Positions 45,170 to 56,198 of a stretch of DNA of 60,000 bases are shown in pieces (position 1 is the first letter of the stretch; each line of letters opens with the position of its first letter). The translations under genes were made by a program, and so were the position numbers. Below the pieces are notes generated by a model. That model saw only the letters and a program-made list of their open reading frames with translations. It had not been told where the DNA came from and ran no database searches. Source of the DNA: Polytrichum commune (taxonomy: Eukaryota; Streptophyta; Polytrichopsida; Polytrichales; Polytrichaceae); the NCBI GenBank assembly GCA_950295325.1, contig OX485809.1, positions 35,905,081 through 35,965,080 of the forward strand, read 5' to 3'.

Positions 45170-46741
45170 ACAATATGTGCCTTATTGTGATCAACTGGAA
45201 CATTGTGCCGGAGATACGTGTGGGGTAGTGAATGGGGAGATCTAACATTTAATGTGAAATCAACCGAGTGAAATCGATAAATTACCAGTTTAATTTCAAT
45301 ATTTTAGGTTGTATAACCAAAGGAAAAATTAAGTGTATAAGAAATCAACCGCTTCTGCAAAGTTGATGATGGTTTTTCATCCGTTCCCGTTCAAGAGTAG
45401 GTGGATATTAGCTGCCCCACACCATCTTCCACTGGTTCTTAGTTGGGTTGCATGAGGGTATCTCCGGTTATAACTAGTTCTCCCACACTTTACATATCTT
45501 TAAGGGTTTACATGTATAGTGCCACGGCGAGACTACACCAAAGCTATCATCGCCATCCCTTTGTTAAGTGTTGTTTCAATGTTTTGCAGCGTTTATTTGA
45601 TGTTTAAGGGCGTTGATTTCATATTTTTGAGTGCCTATTTGATGTTTTTGGTTGTTGTTTTCATGTATTATTGAGGGCGATTCATGTTTTCATACTTGAA
45701 TAATTCTGATTTCTTGCAAAACATGATTTGAAATGATATTTTATCATACGTAGTAATCAAAGTTCAATTAGTGTGCATGTTGCCTTAAATTTAGTATGTG
45801 AACCGAGTCCTTATTTTATTTGTCAGTTTTGTAACTGATTGTTCATAGAAACTTAAGGAAAATGACCGGAAGCCAAGAAAATGTCAAGTTTTTCACCGAA
45901 ATGAGTTAGTAAGCTTAGGCATTAACCATATGAGCATAGACAGCCATCGAATGATATGTGGAAAGAGGGGTAAAAAATTTGAGTCAACCCATAAACTCCC
46001 CGTTCACTCAGGGAATGCACTATTCATTAAAACCAAGCATCACGTGCGTGCATGCCCCTTATTAAAATACCCATGTATACATCTTATTTTTGCTAAAATC
46101 AAGCAATGTACTTACAAATCTCATTGCTTCAAAATACATTTCCATACGTACACAAGGGTCCAAAAACAAATACAGAAATTGTATATAACATGTGTACAAA
46201 TGTTTGGAAATGCAAAAATATGGCCCTATTATATGTATAATATCAAATCATGGATTTTTAGTTATAAAGTCGTTACTTAGTGGATGAAAAAACACATGAT
46301 TCTTGGTCCAGGTCTGACTTGAACGCGTAAACGCGTAAATGCGTACTTTACATATATTTTTCTATAGCCTCATGTATATCTACTTCTTGCTTAATAGCAA
46401 TATGTCTCTTGTACATACATTTTGTACATGCTTGTTTTAAATAATACCCCTTTTGTGCACCCACGTGTATAAATACAGTACTTGAACAGTGCACTCCCTG
46501 GGCCCGTTCACTGGTGTGGGGTGAAACGATGGTGCATATTTGATCATAGGAGTAGGTGCACTCTACACAAGACGTTGGATCCATAGCTAGCGAACGTGGT
46601 CCCCAACCACGTGGGGAAGAGGCTTTAGATTCCCAACACTCACTCACATAGGAATCAACATGGAGACATTTGGCCTTTATTTAAGCTCCGGAATGCATGG
46701 TGGGGGTTCGGGATTCGATGCTTTGAGGAGAAAGAAAGGGA
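45170..46741. other. Intergenic, no gene recognised
   Basis: AT-rich, with a small acgcgtaaacgcgtaaatgcg repeat near 46323. Open frames here lack protein-like features. Confidence 0.4.
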
Positions 46742-47101
46742 TAACATTACCCAACCCAATACTCTTAACTCCGGCGCGGAGTTCGATGCGGCTCCGACGC
46801 GGCTCCGGGGAGGTTCGGATGCCAGCTTCGGTGGGTTCGGGTGGGTTGGGGCAAAAATTGCCCCCTATTTTTTTGATTGGGTGGGGCCTTACTTGGTCTC
46901 ATAAGGGGCCTCCTAGAGTAATTTGGGGCCGTAGAACCCAAATTTAGCAAAAAAAAAACCAAAAAAAATCATCAAGGGGCCAAAACGGGAAGGGCCAGAA
47001 AAATGGACCCACCGGAGCTGGCATCCGAACCTCCCCGGAGCCGCATCGGAGCCGCATCGAACTCCGCACCGGAGTTAAGAGTATTGGGTTGGGTAATGTT
47101 A
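46742..47101. mobile_element. GC-rich MITE with arms of about 98 bp
   Basis: The left arm 46742-46840 starts taacattacccaacccaata and runs through aactccgg, gcggctccg and ggttcggatgccagc. The right arm 47004-47101 is its reverse complement with few mismatches. The loop 46841-47003 holds A-rich tracts. gaaagaaaggga occurs just outside both ends, offset by two or three bases, and may be a target duplication. Open frames across the arms are artefacts. Confidence 0.78.
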
Positions 47102-48659
47102 GGGGAAAGAAAGGGAGTTGGGTGTGTGTGGATCGAGAAGGCCAAGGCGCCGCTGATTCGTGTGAGTGATGGTGGAGGCAAGTCAACGCACAACTTGGTG
47201 ACAAACTCAACCCTTTCCGAGCCCAGCCATGACCAATGATTGGGGAGAACCGGTGTCGTGATGTGGGCGGTCTATTAGTTAGAATTTAGATATTTTATTT
47301 ATTTTCGTTATTTTTAAGTTGATCTTAGTTAGGTAAAAACCGGTCTTAAGTTGAAGACCGGATGAATTGGTAGATGGATGTGGTAGGTAGGATTGGATTT
47401 ACCAGCGGGCCAATAGCTAATCACCTAGGAGTTATAGAAGGTTTTTACTTTAAATTCCTATTGGCTTGCCGGATTAGCCTTTAGCCATATCTTTCCTATT
47501 TCTAGCGGGATTAAGGTTCTAGAAACCTTTAACCCCAAAGGTCACCCATTAGCAAGCCACTTGGAGGGTTCTAGAGGACCTTACCTCGATGGTTTCCTAT
47601 TGGCCGAAGGGGGGCAAGGTGGAAGACTATTTAAGGGGTGTTAGAAGAGTGTTTAAGGGGACCATTAGTATTTTGAAGTTGATACTTGTGTAGGATCGAG
47701 GGAGCTTAGAGCATTTTGAGAGGAATAAGTGCTTAGGAGGCTCATCTACACAAAAGGGTATAGAGGTGTAGCATTTAGAGTGACTAGATTGCACTAGGAG
47801 CACTACTTGTTGAATTTTATTGGTTATGAACTTGAGCAGAACTTTATAGTGAAAAATTTGTCAATTATGGATGATCAGAGTGTTCAATAGATATGAGAAT
47901 TTGAGGGATTATTTATTATGACTTATGGAAGTTGTGGTAAAAATTTGAGAGCTTCAGTCATTGGCATGAAAAATTTATTAAGAGTTGAAGGGAAGGATGT
48001 CTAGGAACAAAGCCAACTAAACTAGCAAGGTTTTAAAATATGTATCTTTTAGAGGGTTATAGATATGGATACCAAAATTTGACACTACCTTTTGAACTTA
48101 CACATCTATCTTGTGTTAAAATATGAAATTTATTTGACATAAGAGTAGGAAGTTATTAAGGTTTTAGTGACCGGGTGTTTTATCACAGCATTCATGCTAG
48201 GTAGTTAGAGTTAAAATATAATACATAATTCTTACATATGAACTCTGATTACGTTCAAATTTGGTGGAAATGTTTTTGATAAGGTACTTAATATGTGTAC
48301 CAAATTTCACTTGAAGAAGATGAGTTGGATTTGAGTTATACTATTCTGAAGTTTAGAGGGACCGCATTGAGATAGATTTACATCAAGAGTGTAGGAGAAG
48401 GAAAGCTACTATATTTTTTTTAAAACACTATCATAAAATAGAAGTCCGGCGCTTACTGGATAGTGCACATTTTCCATGACACCGGTAGTTAGGTACAAAT
48501 GAACTGGTTGAAGGGTTGATCACACCAATCACTTATGACATCATCTATCAGCATCTTCGGCTGTAATAGTGTGAACAGTGGTGGACCAACATCTAATTCT
48601 GAACATAATCCCCAACAATCTCACGGCTGGAACCGACCGAAAAGTTTGGTGTGATTGGG
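47102..48659. other. Non-coding DNA, possibly LTR-like
   Basis: From tgatgtgggcggtctattag (47258) onward the DNA looks like a plant LTR, with a TATA-like actatttaaggg near 47625 and a leader-like region after it. No second copy, no target duplication and no coding region were found, so this stays a suggestion. Confidence 0.25.
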
Positions 48660-48664
48660 ACGTG

Positions 48665-49072
48665 AGTCTGTGGAATAACTAACCGGTTGAAGTTCAAGAC
48701 TGCAGGAAAATTACCGATCATTGTAGAGGAATCTATAGAAGAATATACCCCAATTTAACAAAGGAAAACTAGAGGATGTCAACATGTAACCGGTTGGACT
48801 TGCAAACACTAGGATCTCAACCGATTCATATGCCCAAAAATCTCCCCGGTCATTGGCCATGATGCAGGGTAGTGCCCAGGAAGTTTTTGGGCATAGTCAC
48901 TCAAGATCCAAGTGATTCTAAATCCAACTGGCTGCACGTTGACAACTTCCCGTTTTGCTTTGTTCATCTGAGGTATATTCTTGTATAGATTCCTCTAAAA
49001 TGATCGGTAATTCTTTTGAAGTCTCTAGCTTCGACCGCTTATTTCTCAAACTCAGCCGGCTCATATGTAACT
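48665..49072. repeat. Palindrome of about 400 bp (two 200-bp inverted arms)
   Basis: Arm 1 (48670-48865) and the reverse complement of arm 2 (48866-49072) share gattaccgatca-like, agaggaatctata.aagaatatacc, gttggacttgcaaac-like and tatgcccaaaaa segments in the same order. The centre lies near catgatgcagggtag. A single arm of the same family is at 26668-26880. Confidence 0.75.
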
Positions 49073-49395
49073 AGAGTCTAATCTCGTTAATATGGCACAT
49101 GTTTATACGACACCCTCGATATATATTACGACACACTTTTGCGAGACCAAACGTTTTTATTCAAAACTCCCTTTGTTATGCGACGTTTCAAATCTCCATT
49201 ATGTCATGTTAAAGAGGTAGTTCATGCTAAAATTCCTTTCATCTATGTCACGTACATCTAAAATATACCATGTTCACTTGGGAGTTACTTGGGAATTTTA
49301 CTTATCATTGGGAACTTAATGATGATTAGGGTTGCTAGTGTAGAATGGACATGGTTAGGGTTAGAGTGGCCTCCTGCCTAGTATGTTGCTATTTG

Positions 49396-49700
49396 TTTGC
49401 TCATGGAATTTATCCAAAATGGAGTTGATTTGTGCAAAGCCTCCAAGAACCAGAAGACCAAAAAGAAAGCCATTTCTTTGCTTCTCAAGAATTTCTACGA
49501 AAAGATGTGGAGAGGTGTTTTGGTGTATTGCAATCTAGATGGTCCATGATTGCACATCCTTGTAGATTGTGGAGCACCTCCGATATGGCCGATGTCATGT
49601 ACCCATGTATCATTATGCATAATATGATTATTGAGGATGAGGCTGATGAAGATCTTCCTCTCCTTCATGCTCCAAGCTCTTCCCATTCTAGATTGAGGAG
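49396..49700 (+). pseudogene. PIF/Harbinger transposase, C-terminal fragment
   Basis: Reads AHGIYPKWS, an in-frame TGA, FVQSLQEPEDQKESHFFASQ EFLRKDVERCFGVLQSRWSM, then LWSTSDMADVMYPCIIMHNM IIEDE. G-I-Y-P-K-W, R-K-D-V-E-R-x-F-G-V-L-Q-x-R-W and I-I-M-H-N-M-I-x-E-D-E are hallmarks of plant Harbinger nucleases (DDE_Tnp_4-like); the Glu of the DDE triad is expected in the D-V-E-R box. The upstream two thirds are missing. Elements of this family duplicate TWA (TAA/TTA) on insertion. Confidence 0.85.
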
Positions 49701-50895
49701 GGCTTCACTTTCCACGACCTGCAAGTTGGTACATCCAACCTACAAGACTCTGAAACTTATTATTCTTTGCGCGATGACTTGGTTCAACATTTGTGCAATG
49801 AAAAAGGTTATCATTATGAATAGATTTTTTTTTTAATTTACTTGTTTCCACAACCACTTTTATTTTTTAATTTCCATACATTAACAATAAGATGCTCGTC
49901 TTGTATTGGGAATTGTGTGAGCTTCTATAATTGGCTTGCAAGTTTCACCTATATTTGATTATGGATTGTAGAATCAGATTGGGTACTCAGATTGTGGAAT
50001 CGGAGTGTGGCTGAGTCGTCTCAATTTGAACCAGGGTTGTACAATCACTATGAAAATTTCAACCAAGGGTGATTGTGTATGATTTAACCCCTACATGTTG
50101 GCATGTTGTGTATGATTTAGCTGATAACTGAATTGTTGGTGATCATGAAGAACATCACGGCAACATACCAACATACCAAACAAACTGCAAAATTTGTATT
50201 GAATTGCTCAACTAAAATGGGAAAACATAATGTGATTACTGTGCAAATAATTAATGATGCACATCCTCTCTGTCTCTCACCTCTGCTTGCCCACATCAAT
50301 TACCTCTAAACTGTAGACATGAGCTTTTTGTCAGCTGCACAAAACTAATACCAATGCGACCCCATGAAAAATGAGTAATCAAAATGCATAAAAATCAAAT
50401 ACCTTATTCAACTTCTGCAATCCATATGAAGTGGTTGCAAAACATTTTGTCAACAATTATTGAATACATGACCATCTGGAGCATGACCATCTATGCACCA
50501 TAGCAACTACTTCCTCGACACAATACCAGGTTCCAATGAGCAAGCAAGCAAGCACCATAAAAGAGATTCACGTATCAAGTATGTGCTAACCACCTCAAAT
50601 GTGGGCCTTTATTGAAAAGTAAGTTGCAACATCTGTATCACAACCCTAGTACATACAAAAAGAAATATGCTATGACTAAGTTAAACCCTTGGAGTACTCA
50701 ATGAAGTGCCGCCAATCTTCTGTGTCGACTTCATATCTTATGCCCTTATTCAGAAGTGCCACTGTGATAATGCAGTGCTTCTGATAAACCCTAAACCCTA
50801 AAACTTACAGTGATGAATGACGTCTTAGCTCATGTATGGGGATAGTTTGGACTTAGCTTTCAAACTCAAATTGTGGAGCACCATGTATCTAATAT
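49701..50895. other. Intergenic; possible terminal exon piece on the minus strand
   Basis: Mostly AT-rich. On the minus strand at 50790-50680 an open reading ends VALLNKGIRYEVDTEDWRHF IEYSKGLT before a stop, and looks protein-like, next to a splice-acceptor-like atcacag. It may belong with the frame at 50896-51400, but a simple join is not in frame. Confidence 0.3.
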
Positions 50896-51420
50896 CTACA
50901 CCTTGGCATTAGACATCCAATTAGAGTGATGCATGCTTGACTGGTACTGAGAGGAGATGTCAAGAGGCCAAGACCCCTGGTCCGAATGCATGAATTGCTG
51001 AGAGTGTGAATGCCTATTTGCAAATTCTTCCCTAATACATGAATTCCAGAACATTACATGAGAAGCATGCATTTCGTGTGGATCTATAGAGACCCGGTGA
51101 CGCTGGGAGGGGGGAGGAGTAATGTGGAAAGAACTCACATCTGTGTCGCCGACGACGTAGGCTTCATCATCCCGATCCGAAGCTGGTTGGGAGAAATCCT
51201 CACTCAAGCATGCAAGATTGTATTTGCGTCGCTGGATGTTTCTAGCTACCCAGATCAGGGTTCTCCAATGCAAAGTCTGCAACGGGAGGTTGACAGGGCT
51301 TGGTGTAATGTTGGAGATGGCTTTGCCTCCTTGGTCTTGGTCTTCATGTGCACTGTCGGTGTCTAGCTCAGCTCAGTCGTCATCTTCATCACCAGAGGCC
51401 TCTACGTTCAGGTCAGCAAA
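50896..51420 (-). pseudogene. Protein-like minus-strand reading, unrecognised
   Basis: 128 codons are open (51282-50896) from MQTLHWRTLIWVARNIQRRK to SMHHSNWMSNAKV. Upstream in the same frame the reading continues through GSGFADLNVEASGDEDDD, with one TGA. The acidic run, the loss of stops over 170 codons but one, and the position about 1.2 kb after the Harbinger relic suggest coding origin. Autonomous Harbinger elements carry a second, Myb-like protein, but I see no Myb signature here, so the link is only positional. Confidence 0.3.
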
Positions 51421-51670
51421 CCCTGACCCTTCCACTTGTTGTGATGGTGCAGTTGGCGGTGCGCATGAGGGAGGACAATTGGCGAGGGACCTGCTAACGA
51501 CGGACTTGGGGGAGCAACTGACACTTTTACAACTTACGTCACAAAAATTGATTAAATTTGAGTCAATTTGCTATTTTTTATATATTGTTGATTTTGAAGA
51601 TTTTTGGACGCCGAATTTAAGCTAAAAGCGGTAAAATTGGCGTTTGCCATATCTTAGGAGGCCTGCCTTA

Positions 51671-52542
51671 GGGCCACTTCGCACATGGGCTAAGGGCCGG
51701 TTTACACTACGGTGGAGAAGTCCACTGGTCATGAAAAAAAGGGCGTTTCTCAATTGTGATTGGTCGAAAATGCAACTCTTGACCGGTGGGTGTTTACACT
51801 AGGTGAAGAAAACAATGGTGGTGAACTTTTCTCATGGATGATAAAATGACATGGCCGCCTACATGGCGGCACTTTTTGGAGTTGGGCTTCTCCGGAGGAG
51901 GAGTTTCTTGTCCGGCCTCAAGAGGCCGGAGAAGCCCAACTCAATAAAAATATTTTATTGCCTTTAATTCTTCTCCGGCACATCCACCATTTGCCTCATA
52001 TAACCATGTCTTGGCCAAGCATTCTTGACCGACCGGAGGCCTTCTCCACCGTAGTGTAAACCGGCCCTAAGAGCCATGATCATGAAACTATGAGAGCCCA
52101 AAAGCAGTGTCCGCAGGTTGTCCGAAAACAATTCCAAAATTATGTAGTGTGGTCACATGGCCCTCAAGCGTAGTGTGAAGACATATGTGACCGGGTCTTC
52201 AACCAAATACTATTTCAATGTATGTCTATTAATGTGGGGTCCTCATGCATGATAAAATACAATAAATCAACGGTTGTGAGATTTCCAAGTGCCATGGTTT
52301 TCGGTTTTGTGTAAGGCCTACCTTCAAGAGGTGGTTTATGAAAATAGTCCAAGTAACCATGAAACATGTTCCATTTGATGCCATGTAGGAATCCATGTAG
52401 ACTTTACATCCATCTTGCATTTACTCCGTTGGTCCCTCAAGCGTAGTGTGAAGCAAATTTGGATGGGCTCCACCTTTTCAACCAATGAGAGTGCTTGAAG
52501 TGCAATGGTCACATGCTCTTAGTCTCATGTATGAAGTGGCCC
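51671..52542. mobile_element. GGGCCACTTC-family element (copy B) with TTA target duplication
   Basis: Left end gggccacttcgcacatgggc and right end ...catgtatgaagtggccc are inverted repeats, flanked by tta at 51668-51670 and 52543-52545. Without the nested MITE (51694-52067 plus one taa) it is about 495 bp and aligns with 39126-39627. A TTA duplication and GGGCC ends fit PIF/Harbinger-type MITEs. No coding capacity. Confidence 0.82.
51694..52067. mobile_element. 374-bp Tourist-like MITE nested in copy B
   Basis: Perfect 27-bp terminal inverted repeats (51694-51720 and 52041-52067, starting gggccggtttacactacggt) are flanked by taa on both sides (51691-51693, 52068-52070). The uninterrupted homologue at 39145 reads cacatgagccaagttcc, an empty site. 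A second inner inverted repeat of 17 bp (51879-51895 and 51926-51942) surrounds a 30-base loop. Perfect ends indicate a recent insertion. Confidence 0.93.
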
Positions 52543-52545
52543 TTA

Positions 52546-55273
52546 GCAAGTTCTACCTTAGAGTGTTGGGATTTATGCACACCAATTATCTCATTGATTG
52601 GCCTTTCAAATTGGATTGTCCTTTCAAAATGGATTTAGAAGTCGTGTGCATGACCCCTTCGCTCACTTGTTTAGCTCGCAATGTGCTACAAATTGGATAT
52701 GGCACACGTGCACATGTGTCATGATATGCCTCCACTTGGTTTTTATGTTTTGAGAACCACGTGTGAAATGCTTTATGTCCACTTTACCCTTACTTCTCAT
52801 TGTCCATAATAGGTCACAAACCAAAATAAGTGCACCTATCTTAAACCTCTTAACACCAACCACACAACCTTTCTCATTTCTTTATATGAAAATCATGTGA
52901 AGTGGTATTTTCGTTACTCCTTGGCGACAAAATCAACTAAGTGACCCTCACAAGCAAGATTCTTTCTTGGCAACCCCAAGTCAAAGATTCTCATGATATT
53001 AAATCTCTAGAATGTGACAAGCAATCAAAAAGTTCCATAAGTGGCATCGTGTGGCCTCAAGTCTTTCTTTCATTTGAACCAACAAGTTGACATTAACCTT
53101 TATCTCGCGGAGGCTAACAGAATCCACCACTCTAGAGAATTAACCATTTTGAAATTATCATGATGTACTTTTAGTCCTACTAGCCTTTTGGCTTCATTAA
53201 CCTAAAATCAAATTCATTTCATTTCATTCATTCATTTCATTAGAGAGAGCTTGTGTTTTCATGTTTCCAAATGTAGTGCTACAAAGTCTTTCACCAACTC
53301 CATCATTAGGTTGATACTAAACATTGTCTCATAAACACCATTGCACTATGTTACTCTAGTGAAGTAGCCTTTGACCCCACCTTCATGTACTTCTAGGCCC
53401 ACAATTTTGACTTCTTGGACTTTAAAATCAATTTCACTTCATTACAATATGGGTTGGTACGTATTACGGATGCCATAAGATTACTTAGACTACCCTAATT
53501 GCTCCCTTTGCTATATGAGGCAAACTACTAGGAGTCTATAAATATCAGTGTCATAATTATGCACATTAGACAAAGCGTTAAATACTGACGCACATGCTAA
53601 TAGGCTGAGTCTATAAATAATTTATGCAAACCCCACTCACATGGACCCCATTTATTGACTAGTAGCTCAACCTTAATTGTTGGTTTACCCATGTAAAATG
53701 AGCAATGTTCACGTTGAATACTGTTCATTTTGCAAAAGTGGCCCAACATCATTGAAGTAATATTCTTCACAAAATCCCAAAATTCCCGGCACTAGGTGAG
53801 CATCACTCTAGTGTTGACTAATGTTATAACATGTGGGTTGAGTTACAAGAACTTTTCTTATAAGCCAACTAGAAGTGCAGTGGCAAATGGGAATATTATC
53901 TGCCCACATAAATCAATAATATAGTATCAACATAGTATTCGTGAAAACGTCACCTTTACATGTGACTTTTTGTTTTTATTTTCCTAGGTTGACTCAATTT
54001 CTAGTCTTGTGAAGTACACCTCAACTTTGGGAAAATCTACATTTTGACTCTAATTCTGTATGGGCACCTATGGTACAAGTTTTATAATATATATTTATAT
54101 TTATATTTATATTTATATATTTAAAATCACAAATGTTATGTTTTCATTGCTGTAGTATTAATTTTTGATTTTTTGGCTTCAATCCTGAAACAAATGGGAA
54201 GCGAGTCTTTATTTACTTAGATATTATTTAAATGGACTAGTGAGAACGGGCAATTGTCTTGTGAGATTGGAAACAGTTGCTAGTAAGGGCAATGGTCTGT
54301 TAGGGCCGAGGTAGTTACGAGGAACCGGCTGGCTCTCGCGGGATATCAAGCAATTGAAGACTTATTATTAACTCTCCAAGAGATGAGCAAGGCTGTGAAA
54401 GCCGAGAGAGGACTTGTGTGAGAATTGACTGTAATGTTACAAAGTTAGATCTTTTGCTTGGTCAATTGCCTTGTCTATTTTGTGTGACAAACTTATGCAA
54501 CTCCAGGGGGTATGTACTGGAGTTAGCCTGGAACTTTTGTGAATGTCTTTGGATTTGCGTGAGGCAAATATATTTGAAAATGAATATTATGATTATTGGC
54601 AGTTATGTTCTCAGTCTATTGTCTGGTGTTTATGAGTTATTGTAATAACAAAGTTTGAGCATAATTAATATTTGTCTGGACTGGAGGAGAATTGTGCTAC
54701 TGAGGTGAGAATTCAAATTGTCTTATTCTGGGAATGTTGTTTGCTGAAGGAATTAGTGTACCGAATTGGAATTTTGTACTTCATTCCAGGCTATGGTCTC
54801 AGTTTAATTAAATCTTGTAATTGCAAATCCGATTCTGTATTGTCTGAGAGAGAATGTAGGTACGTGGAGTGCTTATAATCGCGCCTCAGTTCTGTGATCA
54901 ATACTGAATCTAATATAGAGATTTCTCAGAGTGATATTAATGAGTTTAATCGACGAATTCATTCGAGAAAATGTAAGGCCATTGACTGTGTAGGGGCTCG
55001 TAATCTTAAATCGTCTTAAACATGATAATAATTACCCCGAATCAAATCAGGAAGTGTGAACTGTTAGTCTATCATCTTGCGAATGCTGAGAGACTGTGCA
55101 TGATTCATTAAATTCAAATTGACATAACCGTTATCTTGTTCACGAGTTTATCTGCTCTGATTGAATTTGAGGGAAATCAATTAGTTCAACTGAGTTGCAG
55201 AAATGATTCCTTGAGAGAGATGTTGCTTAAGGATGGCTATGGTCTGATTTATTCCAATACTTTATTGACGATG
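52546..55273. other. Intergenic, no gene recognised
   Basis: AT-rich, with a tatatttatatttatattt tract at 54080-54120. From about 54200 the text changes character (fewer tgtgg/ccaca words, more gaattg/ttaattaa-like words), marking a different insert that continues to about 57300. Confidence 0.35.
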
Positions 55274-55274
55274 C

Positions 55275-55308
<34 letters not shown>

Positions 55309-55450
55309 CTTCGGTCTCCGAAGGAGACCGACGTGAATTAAGTGTCTGTTCGATCTACCCTTCAATCCCATGCCCACAGGACAAAGGTATGAAGGAGAAG
55401 ATCTACTCTCCCCTTTTGAGAGTAGACACAATTGACGATGCACTTTATAT
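55275..55450 (-). mobile_element. 3' end of a non-LTR retrotransposon, (ATT)n tail (copy 2)
   Basis: On the minus strand, gtgtctactctcaaaagggg is followed by tttgtcctgtgggcatgg, ttcacg, a hairpin (55331-55311) and then a (TTA/ATT)n tail over 55304-55275. The same order of elements ends copy 1. Only the last 150-180 bases of the element are present. Confidence 0.6.
55311..55331 (-). other. 3'-terminal hairpin of copy 2
   Basis: A 9-bp stem (tcggtctcc / ggagaccga) with a 3-base loop directly before the tail repeats. It differs from the copy-1 hairpin by paired changes. Confidence 0.75.
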
Positions 55451-55828
55451 ATATTTTGAGATTGTGTAATTCCTGACTCAGTAAGCGTAGTCTACCTCCT
55501 TGAATAGATAGTTTTCATGTGGAGGTTTTAAGACTATAATTCCCCGAATGAGAGGTTGTTGGGAGTCGTGCAATCTTGTAATCCAAGTTGAATGACAAGA
55601 CTGAATCTTTTAACGTATCACCCACATATTTGTGTGTATGACATAATATAGAGGCTATGGTCTTTTTATGGACCCGTTTATCTATTCCTAAATTGCCTCT
55701 AAAACTAATTGGACAACAAATCAATTGTCGTAAATGTGAATTCATTCTCTTAAATCAAATTGAGTAAAGAGAGTATTGTCGTTGTAATATGTGAAAGAAT
55801 TCGCGAGTTGTAGAACCGGATTCCCGGG

Positions 55829-55872
<44 letters not shown>

Positions 55873-55876
55873 AACA

Positions 55877-55896
55877 CCGGCCTCGTATGAGGCCGG
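55877..55896 (-). other. 3'-terminal hairpin of copy 1
   Basis: An 8-bp stem (ccggcctc / gaggccgg) with a 4-base loop just before the (CTAT)n tail. Confidence 0.75.
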
Positions 55897-56080
55897 CGTG
55901 AATAGAGTGCTTGTTCGTCTTGGCAAAGGACCAGTGCCCACTGGACAAAGGAACGTTGGTACAAGACTACTTCCCCCTTTCGAGAGTAGACACTTTAGTA
56001 ACCAGCGAATAAATACACCAGCCCTTCAGGGCGAGCATCGTGCCAGGTTGTTGTGGAGTATGAACATTTTTACCTCTGAG

Positions 56081-56132
56081 TTTTTTTTTTTTTTTTTCCC
56101 CCCCCCCCCTCCTCCCCCCCCCCCCAAAAAAA
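56081..56132. repeat. T17-C-rich-A7 low-complexity tract
   Basis: 17 T, then about 28 bases almost only C, then 7 A. Such runs are prone to sequencing and assembly error. Confidence 0.9.
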
Positions 56133-56198
56133 CCGCTATTTATGTAGAAACATTTTACCTTTCTTTAATACATAGTGGGTTGTACCACTACCCCTCTT

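Noticed and set aside
46660-47239. Plus and minus frames of 65-95 codons
   Set aside because: They lie in the inverted arms of the GC-rich MITE and mirror each other.
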